64,000 nucleotides of DNA from the NCBI RefSeq assembly GCF_014268445.2, contig NZ_CP077089.1, forward strand, positions 5,377,501 through 5,441,500. The letters run 5' to 3'. The DNA comes from Pseudomonas tensinigenes. Lineage in GTDB: Bacteria; Pseudomonadota; Gammaproteobacteria; Pseudomonadales; Pseudomonadaceae. The first letter of the stretch is position 1, and the number at the start of each line of letters is the position of its first letter. Positions 12,651 to 21,094 of this stretch are shown piece after piece. The notes beneath the pieces were generated by a model. It searched no databases, was not told where the DNA came from, and worked only from the letters and a program-made list of their open reading frames with translations. A program made the position numbers and the translations under genes.

Positions 12651-12825
12651 AGCTTCACCCCCTCACCCCAGCCCTCTCCCCCAGGGGGGCGAGGGGGAAA
12701 GGGAGCCGATCTTCATGCTGTTCAAAATTCGAGTTCGACTCAGGTCTCTCAGGTCGGCGTATTTCCAATATCCACCTCGGTCAGTCCCCTCTCCCTCTGG
12801 GAGAGGGTTAGGGTGAGGGTGCTCT
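12651..12825. repeat. CCCTCACCC / GGGTGAGGG inverted repeat element
   Basis: Outer arms CCCCTCACCCCAGCCCTCTC (12659 onward) and GGGAGAGGGTTAGGGTGAGG (12799 onward) enclose about 115 bases. The inner sequence GATCTTCATGCTGTTCAA recurs in inverted orientation near 51781. Related copies lie at 48501-48676 and 51637-51988. It may also terminate the chemoreceptor transcript. Confidence 0.75.
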
Positions 12826-12911
12826 TCAGCTCTACCGCGCAATCCCGACCGAACATCTATTCTTGATAAAGGTCAACCAAGGGAGAACCACGCAGCGGAG
12901 GGTTGATCACC

Positions 12912-14024
12912 GTGCATATCGCCGACATCACCATGTTCTACGCCCCGGCCAGCGGGGGCGTGCGCACTTATCTGGATGCCAAACACCGCCGGTTGAGCGT
13001 CAAACCCGGCACTCGCCACAGCCTGTTGATCCCCGGTGCGCATTTCAGCGAACACGACGGTGTTTATACGGTTCCCGCCCCCGCCCTGCCGTTCGGCAAG
13101 GGTTATCGCTTCCCCCTTCGCCTCGCCCCTTGGCGCAACGTGCTGCACGATTTGCAGCCGGAGCTGATCGAGGTCGGCGATCCCTACCTGACCGCCTGGG
13201 CCGCCCTGGATGCGCGGCGACAGTTGGATGTGCCGGTGATCGGGTTTTATCACTCGGACCTGCCATTGCTGGTCGGCAATCGCATGGGCCGTTGGCTTAC
13301 GCCGAATATCGAGGCGTATGTCACCAGGCTTTACGGTAACTTCGACCGGGTATTGGCGCCCAGTCAGGTCATGGCTGACAAGCTTACCGGCCTCGGCGTA
13401 CGTAATGTTTTCGTACAGCCGCTGGGTGTGGATCTGCAGACCTTTCATCCGGATGCAGGAGACAGCAATCTGCGTGCGGAGCTGGGCATCGCCGAGGACA
13501 CTCGCCTGTTGATTTTCGCCGGACGCGGTTCGAAAGAGAAAAACCTGCCGGTGCTGCTCAAATGCATGCAACGCCTCGGCCCCCGCTATCACTTGTTGCT
13601 GGTCGGTTCGTCGATGCCCACGGCCGTGCCGGACAACGTCAGCGTGATCAACGAATTCTGCCCCGCGCCACGCGTCGCGCAGTTGATGGCCAGTGCGGAT
13701 GCCTTGCTGCATGCCGGCGATCAGGAAACCTTCGGCCTGGTGATCCTCGAAGCCATGGCCTGCGGCATTCCCGTGGTGGCGGTGGCGGCCGGGGCGTTCG
13801 AAGAGATTGTCACTGAATCCTGCGGCCTGCTTTGTGCACCGAACAACCCGCAGGCGATGGCCAATGCCGTGCGCGAACTGTTCAGTCGCGGCTGTACCAG
13901 GCTCGGCGCTCAGGCCCGCCAGCATGTCGAAACTCACTACGCCTGGGACACGGTGGTCGATAGCCTGTTGGGCCACTATCACGCGGTTCTCGGACATACG
14001 CTGCCACGGGTGGCCAATGCCTGA
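12912..14024 (+). CDS. GT4-family glycosyltransferase
   Basis: 370 residues from a GTG at 12912 (protein begins VHIADITMFYAPASGGVR), 9 bases behind GGAGGG; the upstream in-frame TTG at 12903 abuts that site and is not usable. It has the GT-B fold of family 4: an N-terminal glycine-rich acceptor loop (SGGVRTYL), a nucleotide-sugar domain with FAGRGSKEKNLPVLL, and the EX7E motif in ETFGLVILEAMACGIPVV. Family members transfer mannose or glucose from nucleotide sugars to lipid or carbohydrate acceptors. The next two genes overlap it, pointing to a membrane glycolipid or glycan job. Confidence 0.9.
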   Translation: MHIADITMFYAPASGGVRTYLDAKHRRLSVKPGTRHSLLIPGAHFSEHDGVYTVPAPALPFGKGYRFPLRLAPWRNVLHDLQPELIEVGDPYLTAWAALDARRQLDVPVIGFYHSDLPLLVGNRMGRWLTPNIEAYVTRLYGNFDRVLAPSQVMADKLTGLGVRNVFVQPLGVDLQTFHPDAGDSNLRAELGIAEDTRLLIFAGRGSKEKNLPVLLKCMQRLGPRYHLLLVGSSMPTAVPDNVSVINEFCPAPRVAQLMASADALLHAGDQETFGLVILEAMACGIPVVAVAAGAFEEIVTESCGLLCAPNNPQAMANAVRELFSRGCTRLGAQARQHVETHYAWDTVVDSLLGHYHAVLGHTLPRVANA

Positions 14025-14793
14025 ATCGGTGAATAATCCCGCCGTCTTGCTGGTGCTGCACGACGTGGCGCCGTCGACGTGGGCGGACTACCAACCGTTT
14101 GTCGAGGCCGTCGACGCAATGGGCAACGTGCCGATGACGTGGCTGGTCGTACCGGACTTCCACCGGCACAATGCACTCGACGATCACCCGGCATTTTGCC
14201 AAATGCTCGATACGCGCGTTGCCCTTGGCGATGAGTTGGCGTTGCATGGTTATTTCCACGATGACCAGGAGCCCGGCCCGACGACACCGCGCGACTGGTT
14301 CATGCGCCGCGTTTACACCCATGAAGGCGAGTTCTATCGTTTAACCCGTGAAACCGCCCTCGCCCGTCTGCGCGCCGGCATCGAAATCTTCCAGCACCGC
14401 GACTGGCCGCTGCACGGTTTCGTTGCCCCGGCGTGGTTGATGAGCGACGGCACCCGCCAGGCCCTGCGCGAGTTACCGCTGCGCTATACCAGTGATCCGC
14501 AGCATCTTTATCGTTTGCCGGATTTCAGCCCCCTCGATGCGCCTGGTCTGGTCTGGAGCGCCCGCAGCGCCTGGCGAAGGGGCTTATCGAAGATTGTCAG
14601 CGAGCAGCGTCAACTGCGTTGGCGTCAGGCGCCGGTGATTCGTCTAGGCTTGCATCCCGTAGACATGCGCCACGGTTATTCCCGTAATTACTGGCTGCAC
14701 ACCCTCGAACGACTACTGAGTGAAGGACGCGTACCGATGAGCAAAATCCACTGGCTCGACCAACAGCGCGGTCAATGGGGACGTGTCGCATGA
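14017..14793 (+). CDS. DUF2334 polysaccharide deacetylase-like protein
   Basis: 258 residues starting at the ATG at 14017, overlapping the glycosyltransferase by 8 bases. The deacetylase fold is visible: LLVLHDVAPSTW at the N-terminus (the H-D pair of the metal site), then LALHGYFH (second metal histidines) and LHGFVAPAWLMS. DUF2334 proteins belong to the carbohydrate esterase 4 clan and probably remove acetyl groups from sugars. Substrate unknown; it likely acts on the product of the preceding transferase. Confidence 0.87.
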   Translation: MPESVNNPAVLLVLHDVAPSTWADYQPFVEAVDAMGNVPMTWLVVPDFHRHNALDDHPAFCQMLDTRVALGDELALHGYFHDDQEPGPTTPRDWFMRRVYTHEGEFYRLTRETALARLRAGIEIFQHRDWPLHGFVAPAWLMSDGTRQALRELPLRYTSDPQHLYRLPDFSPLDAPGLVWSARSAWRRGLSKIVSEQRQLRWRQAPVIRLGLHPVDMRHGYSRNYWLHTLERLLSEGRVPMSKIHWLDQQRGQWGRVA

Positions 14794-15785
14794 GTCGCGG
14801 CATTCTCTTGCTGATCGGCCTGCTCGCGGCGGTGCTGATTCCGGTTGTGCTGGGTGGCGGCGAAACCTGGGCGCGACTGCAGAGTTTCCCGTTGCACTGG
14901 CTGCTGATCATGTTCGGCATGATCCTGCTCTGCTGGGGCATCAATACCTTGCGCCTGCGCCTGTTGCTCGGTGATCAGCGCGAGCGCGTCACGCCGCTGC
15001 AAAGCCTTGGCGTAGTAATGGCCGCCGAGTTCGCCTATTGCGCCACTCCCGGCGGCAGCGGCGGGCCATTAACAATCATGGCCCTGCTGGCCCGATCAGG
15101 CGTGCGTCCGGCCCGGGGCAGCGCAGTGTTTGCCATGGATCAACTGAGTGATTTGCTGTTCTTTCTCTGCGCCCTCAGCGGGATTCTGATTTATGCGCTG
15201 TTCCAGCACCTCAGTGATCGCCTCGAGTGGTTACTGACCGTCAGTGCGATTTCGCTGTTCGGGGGGTTGTTCAGTTGTGTGCTGGTCGCGCGCTATCACC
15301 GCACCTTGATTCGCCTGAGCGGTCGCCTGTTGGCAAGGATGAACGTCAAGGCCGGTACCCGTCGTCGCTGGGCGCGCAAGTTACTGCACTTTCTCGCGGC
15401 GTTTACCGATACGTTGAAGTTGCCCTGGCAAACATTGATCAAAGTATTCGCCCTGACCTGTGTGCATTGGTTGCTGCGTTACAGCGTGCTGTATCTGGCG
15501 CTGCGTGGCTTGGGCGCCGACTTGCAGTGGGCCTGGAGTTTTCTGGTGCAGATGCTCTCGCTGGGCGCTGGCCAGTTCAGTCTGTTGCCAGGCGGTGCTG
15601 GGGCGGCAGAGTTGACGTCGGCAGCGCTGTTGGCGCCGATGGTGGGGAAATCCACCGCAGCGGCGGCGATTCTGATCTGGCGGGTGGTGACGTATTACTT
15701 TTATCTGCTGATCGGAGGGCCGGTGTTTTTGTTGATGCTGGGCCGGCCTTTGCTAAGGAAACTCATGAAAGTGCGTCAAGCTTAA
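14790..15785 (+). CDS. UPF0104 / lysylphosphatidylglycerol synthase-like membrane protein
   Basis: 331 residues with several hydrophobic segments (first at about 4-24, last at about 290-320). It matches the YbhN/UPF0104 family, which corresponds to the membrane half of MprF, the lipid flippase part. The motif EFAYCATPGGSGGPLTIMALLAR is typical of the family, as is GGAGAAELTSAALL. The start overlaps the deacetylase stop (ATGA). Family knowledge and the operon suggest it moves or anchors the lipid-linked product made by the two upstream enzymes. Confidence 0.87.
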   Translation: MSRGILLLIGLLAAVLIPVVLGGGETWARLQSFPLHWLLIMFGMILLCWGINTLRLRLLLGDQRERVTPLQSLGVVMAAEFAYCATPGGSGGPLTIMALLARSGVRPARGSAVFAMDQLSDLLFFLCALSGILIYALFQHLSDRLEWLLTVSAISLFGGLFSCVLVARYHRTLIRLSGRLLARMNVKAGTRRRWARKLLHFLAAFTDTLKLPWQTLIKVFALTCVHWLLRYSVLYLALRGLGADLQWAWSFLVQMLSLGAGQFSLLPGGAGAAELTSAALLAPMVGKSTAAAAILIWRVVTYYFYLLIGGPVFLLMLGRPLLRKLMKVRQA

Positions 15786-15858
15786 AAGATCGCAGCCTTC
15801 GGCAGCTCCTACAGGGATAGGGTTTCAATGTAGGAGCTGCCGAAGGCTGCGATCTTTT
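15784..15858. repeat. Second-family palindrome (GTAGGAGCTGCCGAAGGCTG type)
   Basis: Perfect 30-bp arms, AAAAGATCGCAGCCTTCGGC... at 15784-15813 and the complement at 15829-15858, with a 15-base loop. It starts within the UPF0104 stop codon and ends at the stop of the convergent small gene. The A- and T-rich ends make it a likely bidirectional terminator. Confidence 0.9.
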
Positions 15859-16034
15859 CAGGCATCCACTGTTTCATCATCAGACTCCGGTTTGAGTTGT
15901 TCCCACAACTCGGCAGCGCCGGGAAACTCGGTGCCATCCTCCGGGCTCATGTCCTCGGGATCAAATCGACTCAAACAACCCTCACCCAAAGTCGCCGGTG
16001 CTTTGGAAGTGGCTTTGTCCAGTGGATCACTCAT
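15858..16034 (-). CDS. Small acidic protein of unknown function
   Basis: 58 residues (begins MSDPLDKATSKAPATLGEG, ends in an acidic ESDDETVDA tail) behind a good GAGGAA ribosome-binding site. No transmembrane segment and only one cysteine. I do not recognise a family. Position after purU on the same strand suggests read-through expression, but a hairpin separates them. Confidence 0.65.
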   Translation of the reverse strand: MSDPLDKATSKAPATLGEGCLSRFDPEDMSPEDGTEFPGAAELWEQLKPESDDETVDA

Positions 16035-16060
16035 GAAGGTTTCCTCGGGGCTGAAATGAA

Positions 16061-16099
16061 CAAGGGTCTGAGCGATTGAACGCCCAGACCCTTGGTTTT
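16061..16099. terminator. Hairpin between purU and the small acidic gene
   Basis: CAAGGGTCTG (16061-16070) pairs with CAGACCCTTG (16085-16094) around a 14-base loop. The T-run (GTTTTT) follows on the plus strand; on the minus strand only TTCATTTC follows, so it is at best a weak terminator for purU. Confidence 0.55.
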
Positions 16100-16119
16100 T
16101 CAAGCCTGCGTGAGTTCGA

Positions 16120-16968
16120 TCAGAACACCACAGTCTTGTTACCGTGCACCAGCACGCGATCTTCGAGGTGATAACGCAGGCCACGAGCCAGCACCATCTT
16201 CTCGACATCACGGCCGAAACGCACCATGTCTTCGATACTGTCGCTGTGGCTGACGCGGACCACGTCCTGCTCGATGATCGGACCGGCGTCCAGCTCTTCG
16301 GTCACGTAGTGGCAGGTCGCGCCGATCAGTTTCACACCACGCAGGGAAGCCTGGTGATATGGCTTGGCACCGACGAACGACGGCAGGAAGCTGTGGTGAA
16401 TGTTGATCACCTTGTGTGCGTATTCACGGCACATGTCTGGCGGCAGAATCTGCATATAACGCGCCAGCACCACCACTTCGGCATCGTGCTGTTTGACCAG
16501 ACGCGACACTTCGTCGAAGGCCGGTTGCTTGTCCTGCGGATTGACCGGGACATGGTAGTAAGGAATGCCATGCCACTCGACCATGCTGCGCAGGTCGTCG
16601 TGGTTGGAAATCACGCAGGAGATTTCGCAGTCCAGCTCATCGCTGTGCCAGCGGTGCAACAAGTCAGCAAGGCAGTGGGATTCGCGGCTGGCCATCAGCA
16701 CAACACGTTTTTTCTGCTCGGTGTCGGTGATGCGCCAGTCCATCGAGAACTCTTCGGCGATCGGCGCAAACTTCTCGCGCAGAACTTCAATTCCGAAAGG
16801 CAGCGAATCGGCACGAATTTCGTGACGCATGAAGAACCAGCCGACCTGATTGTCCGAGTGGTGGCTCGCTTCGGTGATCCAGCCGTTGTGGGCTGCCAGA
16901 AAATTACTGACTTTGGCAACGATGCCAACGCGGTCCGGGCAAGATATCACCAGCCGAAAAGTGCGCAT
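16120..16968 (-). CDS. purU: Formyltetrahydrofolate deformylase
   Basis: 282 residues from the ATG at 16968. It hydrolyses 10-formyl-THF to THF and formate, balancing one-carbon pools and feeding formate to PurT. An N-terminal ACT domain (FRLVISCPDRVGIVAKVSNFL, about 1-85) is followed by a formyltransferase-type domain with the catalytic motif INIHHSFLPSFVGAKPYHQA and the downstream aspartate in EELDAGPIIEQD. A longer in-frame start at 17088 would add 40 unconserved residues. Neighbours purU / mvaT / sbcB are in the order known from P. aeruginosa. Confidence 0.96.
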   Translation of the reverse strand: MRTFRLVISCPDRVGIVAKVSNFLAAHNGWITEASHHSDNQVGWFFMRHEIRADSLPFGIEVLREKFAPIAEEFSMDWRITDTEQKKRVVLMASRESHCLADLLHRWHSDELDCEISCVISNHDDLRSMVEWHGIPYYHVPVNPQDKQPAFDEVSRLVKQHDAEVVVLARYMQILPPDMCREYAHKVINIHHSFLPSFVGAKPYHQASLRGVKLIGATCHYVTEELDAGPIIEQDVVRVSHSDSIEDMVRFGRDVEKMVLARGLRYHLEDRVLVHGNKTVVF

Positions 16969-17304
16969 GAGGGGGGAACTCCAGAACTTCGCAAAGGCGG
17001 CCATTCTAGCGATTGCGCGGCAAAACTGCAGTACTGATGAGCACCCTCGCGCGCACCGCCTCGACACTCGGATTTCTGACGGCGGCAAACGTCACTCTCG
17101 CGGCGCTGCGCGAGCCCTTTTGATCCTTTGACTGTGAATATCTGTGATGACTGCATCACACTATTTAACTGAACATTCAAATTGCCGGTTTCTTTCGTAA
17201 CTAATTTAAATAAAAAGTCCGGTTAAATGTTTACTTGATGAAACAGCCTGACTATTATTGCGGCACTGTCCCCTGCCATTCAGCACTCTACTAAGGTAGT
17301 AATC
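16969..17304. promoter_or_regulatory. purU-mvaT divergent region with mvaT promoter
   Basis: 336 bases without a gene. A good sigma-70-type promoter for mvaT is visible: TTTACT at 17230-17235, a 17-base spacer, and TATTAT at 17253-17258. The stretch 17130-17260 is AT-rich compared with its surroundings, which fits autoregulation by MvaT, a protein that prefers AT-rich DNA. An AAGGT ribosome-binding site lies at 17293-17297. Confidence 0.65.
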
Positions 17305-17682
17305 ATGTCCTTGATCAACGAATATCGCGCCACCGAAGAAGCTATCAAAGAGCTGCAAGCCCGTTTGAAGAACCTGTCCGAAGACGACAAACTGCAAGCC
17401 GAGCTGGAATTCGAAGGCAAACTGCGCACCCTGATGGGTGAATATTCCAAATCCCTGCGTGACATCATCGCGCTGCTGGATCCAGAATCGAAAACCAAAG
17501 CACAACGCGGTGGCGCAGTAAAAACTACCGGCACCAAGCGTGCGCGCAAAGTTAAACAATACAAAAACCCGCACAACGGTGAAGTCATCGAAACCAAAGG
17601 TGGCAACCACAAAACTCTGAAAGAGTGGAAAGCCAAGTGGGGCGGTGATGTGGTTGAAGGCTGGGCTACCCTGCTGGGCTAA
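17305..17682 (+). CDS. mvaT: H-NS-like transcriptional silencer MvaT
   Basis: 125 residues, one of the Pseudomonas MvaT/MvaU xenogeneic silencers. The N-terminal 60 residues form the coiled-coil oligomerisation helix (NEYRATEEAIKELQARLKNL...). A basic linker (TKRARKVKQYKNP) leads to the C-terminal DNA-binding domain with the GGNHKTLKEWKAKWG loop that reads the AT-rich minor groove. It binds and silences horizontally acquired DNA, so the Tc locus in this window is a plausible target, though those genes are not strongly AT-rich. It is monocistronic with its own promoter and terminator. Confidence 0.97.
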   Translation: MSLINEYRATEEAIKELQARLKNLSEDDKLQAELEFEGKLRTLMGEYSKSLRDIIALLDPESKTKAQRGGAVKTTGTKRARKVKQYKNPHNGEVIETKGGNHKTLKEWKAKWGGDVVEGWATLLG

Positions 17683-17723
17683 GCCGCAGTACCCGTCGCA
17701 GACCAATCTGCCACGAAAAGAAA

Positions 17724-17750
17724 CGCCAGCGAATGCTGGCGTTTTTTTTA
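17724..17750 (+). terminator. Rho-independent terminator of mvaT
   Basis: GCCAGC-GAAT-GCTGGC stem-loop (extended by AAC/GTT) followed by a run of eight or more T residues, 40 bases after the mvaT stop. Confidence 0.92.
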
Positions 17751-17782
17751 TCCGCGAAAATTAGCGCCGATCATGTTCGATT

Positions 17783-19213
17783 TCAAAGATTCAAACGTTT
17801 GCGTAATGCCTGGACATAATTCTGCCATTCATCGAGTACGGCTCTCTGCATCGGTGTCGCACTAAGCGACCATTGCTCTGCGGCCTCCGTAAAAGATTGC
17901 AAGGTATTCGGCGCACCCCATTCAGGTGAGGACAAACGCTGCTGACAAAATATCCGCCAGCGTTCCTGCTCTTCAAAACTCAAGGTCTCGGGAAAGTTAC
18001 GTGCTCGATATCGAAAGAGTAATTCAGGCAAACGTTCATCATCGAAAGGCCATTGCTCTTGCGCTAATTGCGAAGGGTCAGCGCTCCTCACTTGCTCACA
18101 TAGACGCCGGTCGCGGTCACCGATAAAACCGTCGTACAACTGTTGTTCCGGATCCTCGCTCGGGGTGAAATCTTCGCTGACATAAATCGCAGCAACTTTA
18201 TCTTTCCAAACTTGTTGTGCGTCAGTTAGTCGCAGCGCGCGTTCCTCATAAAGCGCCATGTCCAGGCCCAGCCTTTGCTGATCCTGCGCACGCAGTACCG
18301 ACAGCGGAGCCACCACCGGGCATCGGTTGACATGAATCAGCTTGAGCGGCACCGGCAACTCGCCCTCAGGCAAATCGTCACGGCGGGTGTACAAGCGCTG
18401 GCGCAGGGTTTGCGCATCCAGATCGAGCAAGCCCTGCGGATCGAGGTGCAGGTCGCAGACGATCAAGGCGTTGCGGTTTTTCGGGTGCCAGGCCAGCGGC
18501 AGCACCACGCCAACATAACTGCGCGCCGCCGAGAAGCGCCCGGAAACATGCACCAGCGGCTGCAACAAGCGAATCTGATCCATGACTTTTTGCTTGCTGC
18601 GCAATTGGAACAGCCAGTCATACAGTTTTGGCTGCTTCTGACGGATCAACCGCGCCAGGGCGATGGTCGCGCGCACGTCCGACAGGGCTTCGTGGGCATG
18701 GCCGTGATCAATATGGTTGGCGGCGGTCAGGCGTTCGAGCTTGAGCGTCACCCGCCCGTCGTCGTCCGTCGGCCAGACCAGCCCGTCGGGACGCAGCGCG
18801 TAGGCGGCGCGCACCACGTCGATCAGATCCCAGCGACTGTTACCGCCCTGCCACTCGCGGGCGTAAGGATCGAAGAAATTGCGATACAAACTGTAGCGCG
18901 TCATCTCGTCGTCGAAACGCAAGGTGTTGTAACCCGCCCCGCAGGTGCCTGGGGCAGCCAGTTGCGCATGAACGCGGGTCATGAAATCGGCTTCGCTCAA
19001 ACCGTTTTCGGCGAGCTGGCCCGGGGTGATGCCCGTGATGGCGCACGCCGCCGGGTGCGGCAGGATGTCTTCGCTGGGCTGGCAGTAGAGGTTGACCGGC
19101 TCATCGATCTCGTTGAGGTCATGGTCGGTGCGAATCCCGGCGACCTGCAACGGACGGTCGCAGCGGGGATTGATGCCAGTGGTTTCGTAGTCGTACCAAA
19201 AGATTGAAGTCAC
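17783..19213 (-). CDS. sbcB: Exodeoxyribonuclease I
   Basis: 476 residues. A 3'-5' single-strand DNA exonuclease used in recombination and mismatch repair. The DEDDh catalytic motif is complete: FWYDYETTGINP (Asp and Glu at the N-terminus), YNTLRFDDEMTRYSLYRNF (Asp), and HEALSDVRATIALA (His/Asp). The SH3-like and C-terminal domains follow (NRCPVVAPLSVLRAQDQQRLG). The start is GTG at 19213, behind AGGAA. It is transcribed toward the mvaT terminator. Confidence 0.96.
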   Translation of the reverse strand: MTSIFWYDYETTGINPRCDRPLQVAGIRTDHDLNEIDEPVNLYCQPSEDILPHPAACAITGITPGQLAENGLSEADFMTRVHAQLAAPGTCGAGYNTLRFDDEMTRYSLYRNFFDPYAREWQGGNSRWDLIDVVRAAYALRPDGLVWPTDDDGRVTLKLERLTAANHIDHGHAHEALSDVRATIALARLIRQKQPKLYDWLFQLRSKQKVMDQIRLLQPLVHVSGRFSAARSYVGVVLPLAWHPKNRNALIVCDLHLDPQGLLDLDAQTLRQRLYTRRDDLPEGELPVPLKLIHVNRCPVVAPLSVLRAQDQQRLGLDMALYEERALRLTDAQQVWKDKVAAIYVSEDFTPSEDPEQQLYDGFIGDRDRRLCEQVRSADPSQLAQEQWPFDDERLPELLFRYRARNFPETLSFEEQERWRIFCQQRLSSPEWGAPNTLQSFTEAAEQWSLSATPMQRAVLDEWQNYVQALRKRLNL

Positions 19214-19394
19214 GGGCGGTTCCTGAACTGAAGATCGGCGAAGTCTAGGCGTTCAACCGCCGTCGCGGCCAGCCTTGAAACATTCAAACACCTAGTGTCA
19301 CTCGCAGTGCAATACATAGTTATGTCGTTTCCCCCCGTGAGGCTGCTAGCATCGACCTCACTTGCCCCCCGAACAGGCGAACATCAGGTAGCCC

Positions 19395-20120
19395 ATGCTC
19401 GAGCCTACAGCACCGCCAAGGAAAGCACCGCTGGCCCCGCCGCTGGATACGCGGTATCAGGTCGAAACGCCGGAAGGCATCGATCTGCCGTTGCGCCCCG
19501 CCGGGTTGATGGCGCGGGCCGTGGCCTTCGCGATCGATCTGGCCTTACGCGGCGTGATCATGGGCGTGCTGTTCATCGCCCTGGCGTTTCTCGGCAAGCT
19601 CGGCATGGGCCTGGGTTCACTGCTGCTGTTTGCGATCAGTTGGTGGTACATGGTGCTGTTCGAAGTGCTGCGTCAGGGCCGCTCGCCGGGTAAACAATGG
19701 ATGGGGCTGCGCGTGGTGCACGATGACGGCACTCCGATTGGCTGGTCGGCCTCGCTGCTGCGCAACCTGCTGCGCTTTGTCGATCTGCTGCCCTTCGGCT
19801 ACTTCCTTGGCACCCTCAGTTGCCTGCAACACCCGACCTTCAAACGCCTCGGCGACATCGCTGCCGGCACACTGGTGGTCTACAGCGAACGCCCGCTGAG
19901 TCGACCGCAATTGCCTGATGCCGAACCGCGACGCTGTCCCGTCCCTCTCACCCTCAGCGAACAACGCGCCGTGCTTGGCTTTGCCGAGCGCCAGAGTGAA
20001 TTATCGCCAGCGCGGGTCAATGAACTGGCGGCGCTGCTCGCCCAGCCTCTGCATATTTCTGCGCCCAAAGCTGTGATTGAACTCAATGGCATCGCTCGCG
20101 GTTTGTTGGGCCCGACATGA
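19395..20120 (+). CDS. RDD-domain membrane protein
   Basis: 241 residues. The RDD domain begins at about residue 38 (GLMARAVAFAIDLALRG) with three membrane segments (about 45-65, 75-95, 125-145), followed by a soluble 90-residue tail. RDD proteins are of uncertain function, sometimes transport-related. First gene of a six-gene operon in which every gene overlaps the next, so all are probably made together. An AGGTAG lies upstream of the ATG. Confidence 0.85.
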   Translation: MLEPTAPPRKAPLAPPLDTRYQVETPEGIDLPLRPAGLMARAVAFAIDLALRGVIMGVLFIALAFLGKLGMGLGSLLLFAISWWYMVLFEVLRQGRSPGKQWMGLRVVHDDGTPIGWSASLLRNLLRFVDLLPFGYFLGTLSCLQHPTFKRLGDIAAGTLVVYSERPLSRPQLPDAEPRRCPVPLTLSEQRAVLGFAERQSELSPARVNELAALLAQPLHISAPKAVIELNGIARGLLGPT

Positions 20121-21094
20121 AGCAGAGTCTTTTCGAAACCCGCCACAAGGCCGAATGGGAGCGTTTTGCGCTGGCCCTCGAACGCCTTGAACGTGGCAAG
20201 GATACCTCGCAAGTCGGCGGTTTCCCCAAGGCCTATCGACGCCTTTGCCAACATCTGGCGCTGGCACAGGCGCGCGGTTACAGCAGTTTCCTCATCGACT
20301 CACTGCAGCAACAGGTGTTGCGCGGCCATCAACAGCTGTACCGTCATCGCAGCCGATTCGGCGCCAATCTGCTGAGTTTCATCCTCGCCGACTTTCCCAG
20401 ACTGGTGCGCGCCGAATGGCCCTTTGTGCTGGTCGCCAGCCTGCTGTTCTTTGGCAGCCTGATCGGCGTCGGCGTGTTGGTGTACGTGTTTCCCGAACTG
20501 ATCTACAACCTGATCCCCGCCGATCAGGTGCGCGAGATGCAAGGCATGTACGACCCGGTCGCCGGCCATCTCGGACGCCCCGCGGAGCGTGCGGCCAGCG
20601 AAGACTGGGTGATGTTCGGTTACTACGTGATGCACAACATCGGCATTGCCTTTCAGACTTTCGCCAGCGGTTTGTTGCTGGGTGTGGGCAGTGCGTTCTT
20701 TCTTCTCTACAACGGCATGGTCATCGGCGCGGTCGCCGGGCATCTGAGCGAGATCGGTTTCGGCCAGACCTTCTGGTCATTCGTCATCGCCCACGGCGCC
20801 TTTGAACTCACCGCCATTGCCCTCGCCGGCGCGGCCGGCCTGGAACTCGGCTGGGCGTTGATCGCACCCGGACGGCTGACGCGCGGTGAAGCGCTGCAAC
20901 GGGCGGCGCGCAAGAGCGTATTGCTGGTGTGCGGGGTGATGCTGTTCCTGTTGATTGCCGCGTTTATCGAAGCCTATTGGTCGTCGAAAACCAGTGTCAC
21001 ACCTTTGACCAAATATCTGGTCGGCGCCGGGCTTTGGACGTTGGTCGCGCTCTATCTGGCGTTCGCTGGAAGGACACGTCATGCGCCTGAGTGA
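20117..21094 (+). CDS. SpoIIM/DUF95-family membrane protein
   Basis: 325 residues, stage II sporulation protein M-like. The soluble N-terminal third (KQSLFETRHKAEWERFALALERL) precedes several membrane segments from about residue 105 (LVASLLFFGSLIGVGVLVYVF) and the family motif GMVIGAVAGHLSEIGFGQTFWSFVIAHGAFEL. In non-sporulating bacteria it is found with RDD, MoxR and DUF58 genes, as here. Start overlaps the RDD stop by 4 bases. Confidence 0.85.
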   Translation: MKQSLFETRHKAEWERFALALERLERGKDTSQVGGFPKAYRRLCQHLALAQARGYSSFLIDSLQQQVLRGHQQLYRHRSRFGANLLSFILADFPRLVRAEWPFVLVASLLFFGSLIGVGVLVYVFPELIYNLIPADQVREMQGMYDPVAGHLGRPAERAASEDWVMFGYYVMHNIGIAFQTFASGLLLGVGSAFFLLYNGMVIGAVAGHLSEIGFGQTFWSFVIAHGAFELTAIALAGAAGLELGWALIAPGRLTRGEALQRAARKSVLLVCGVMLFLLIAAFIEAYWSSKTSVTPLTKYLVGAGLWTLVALYLAFAGRTRHAPE

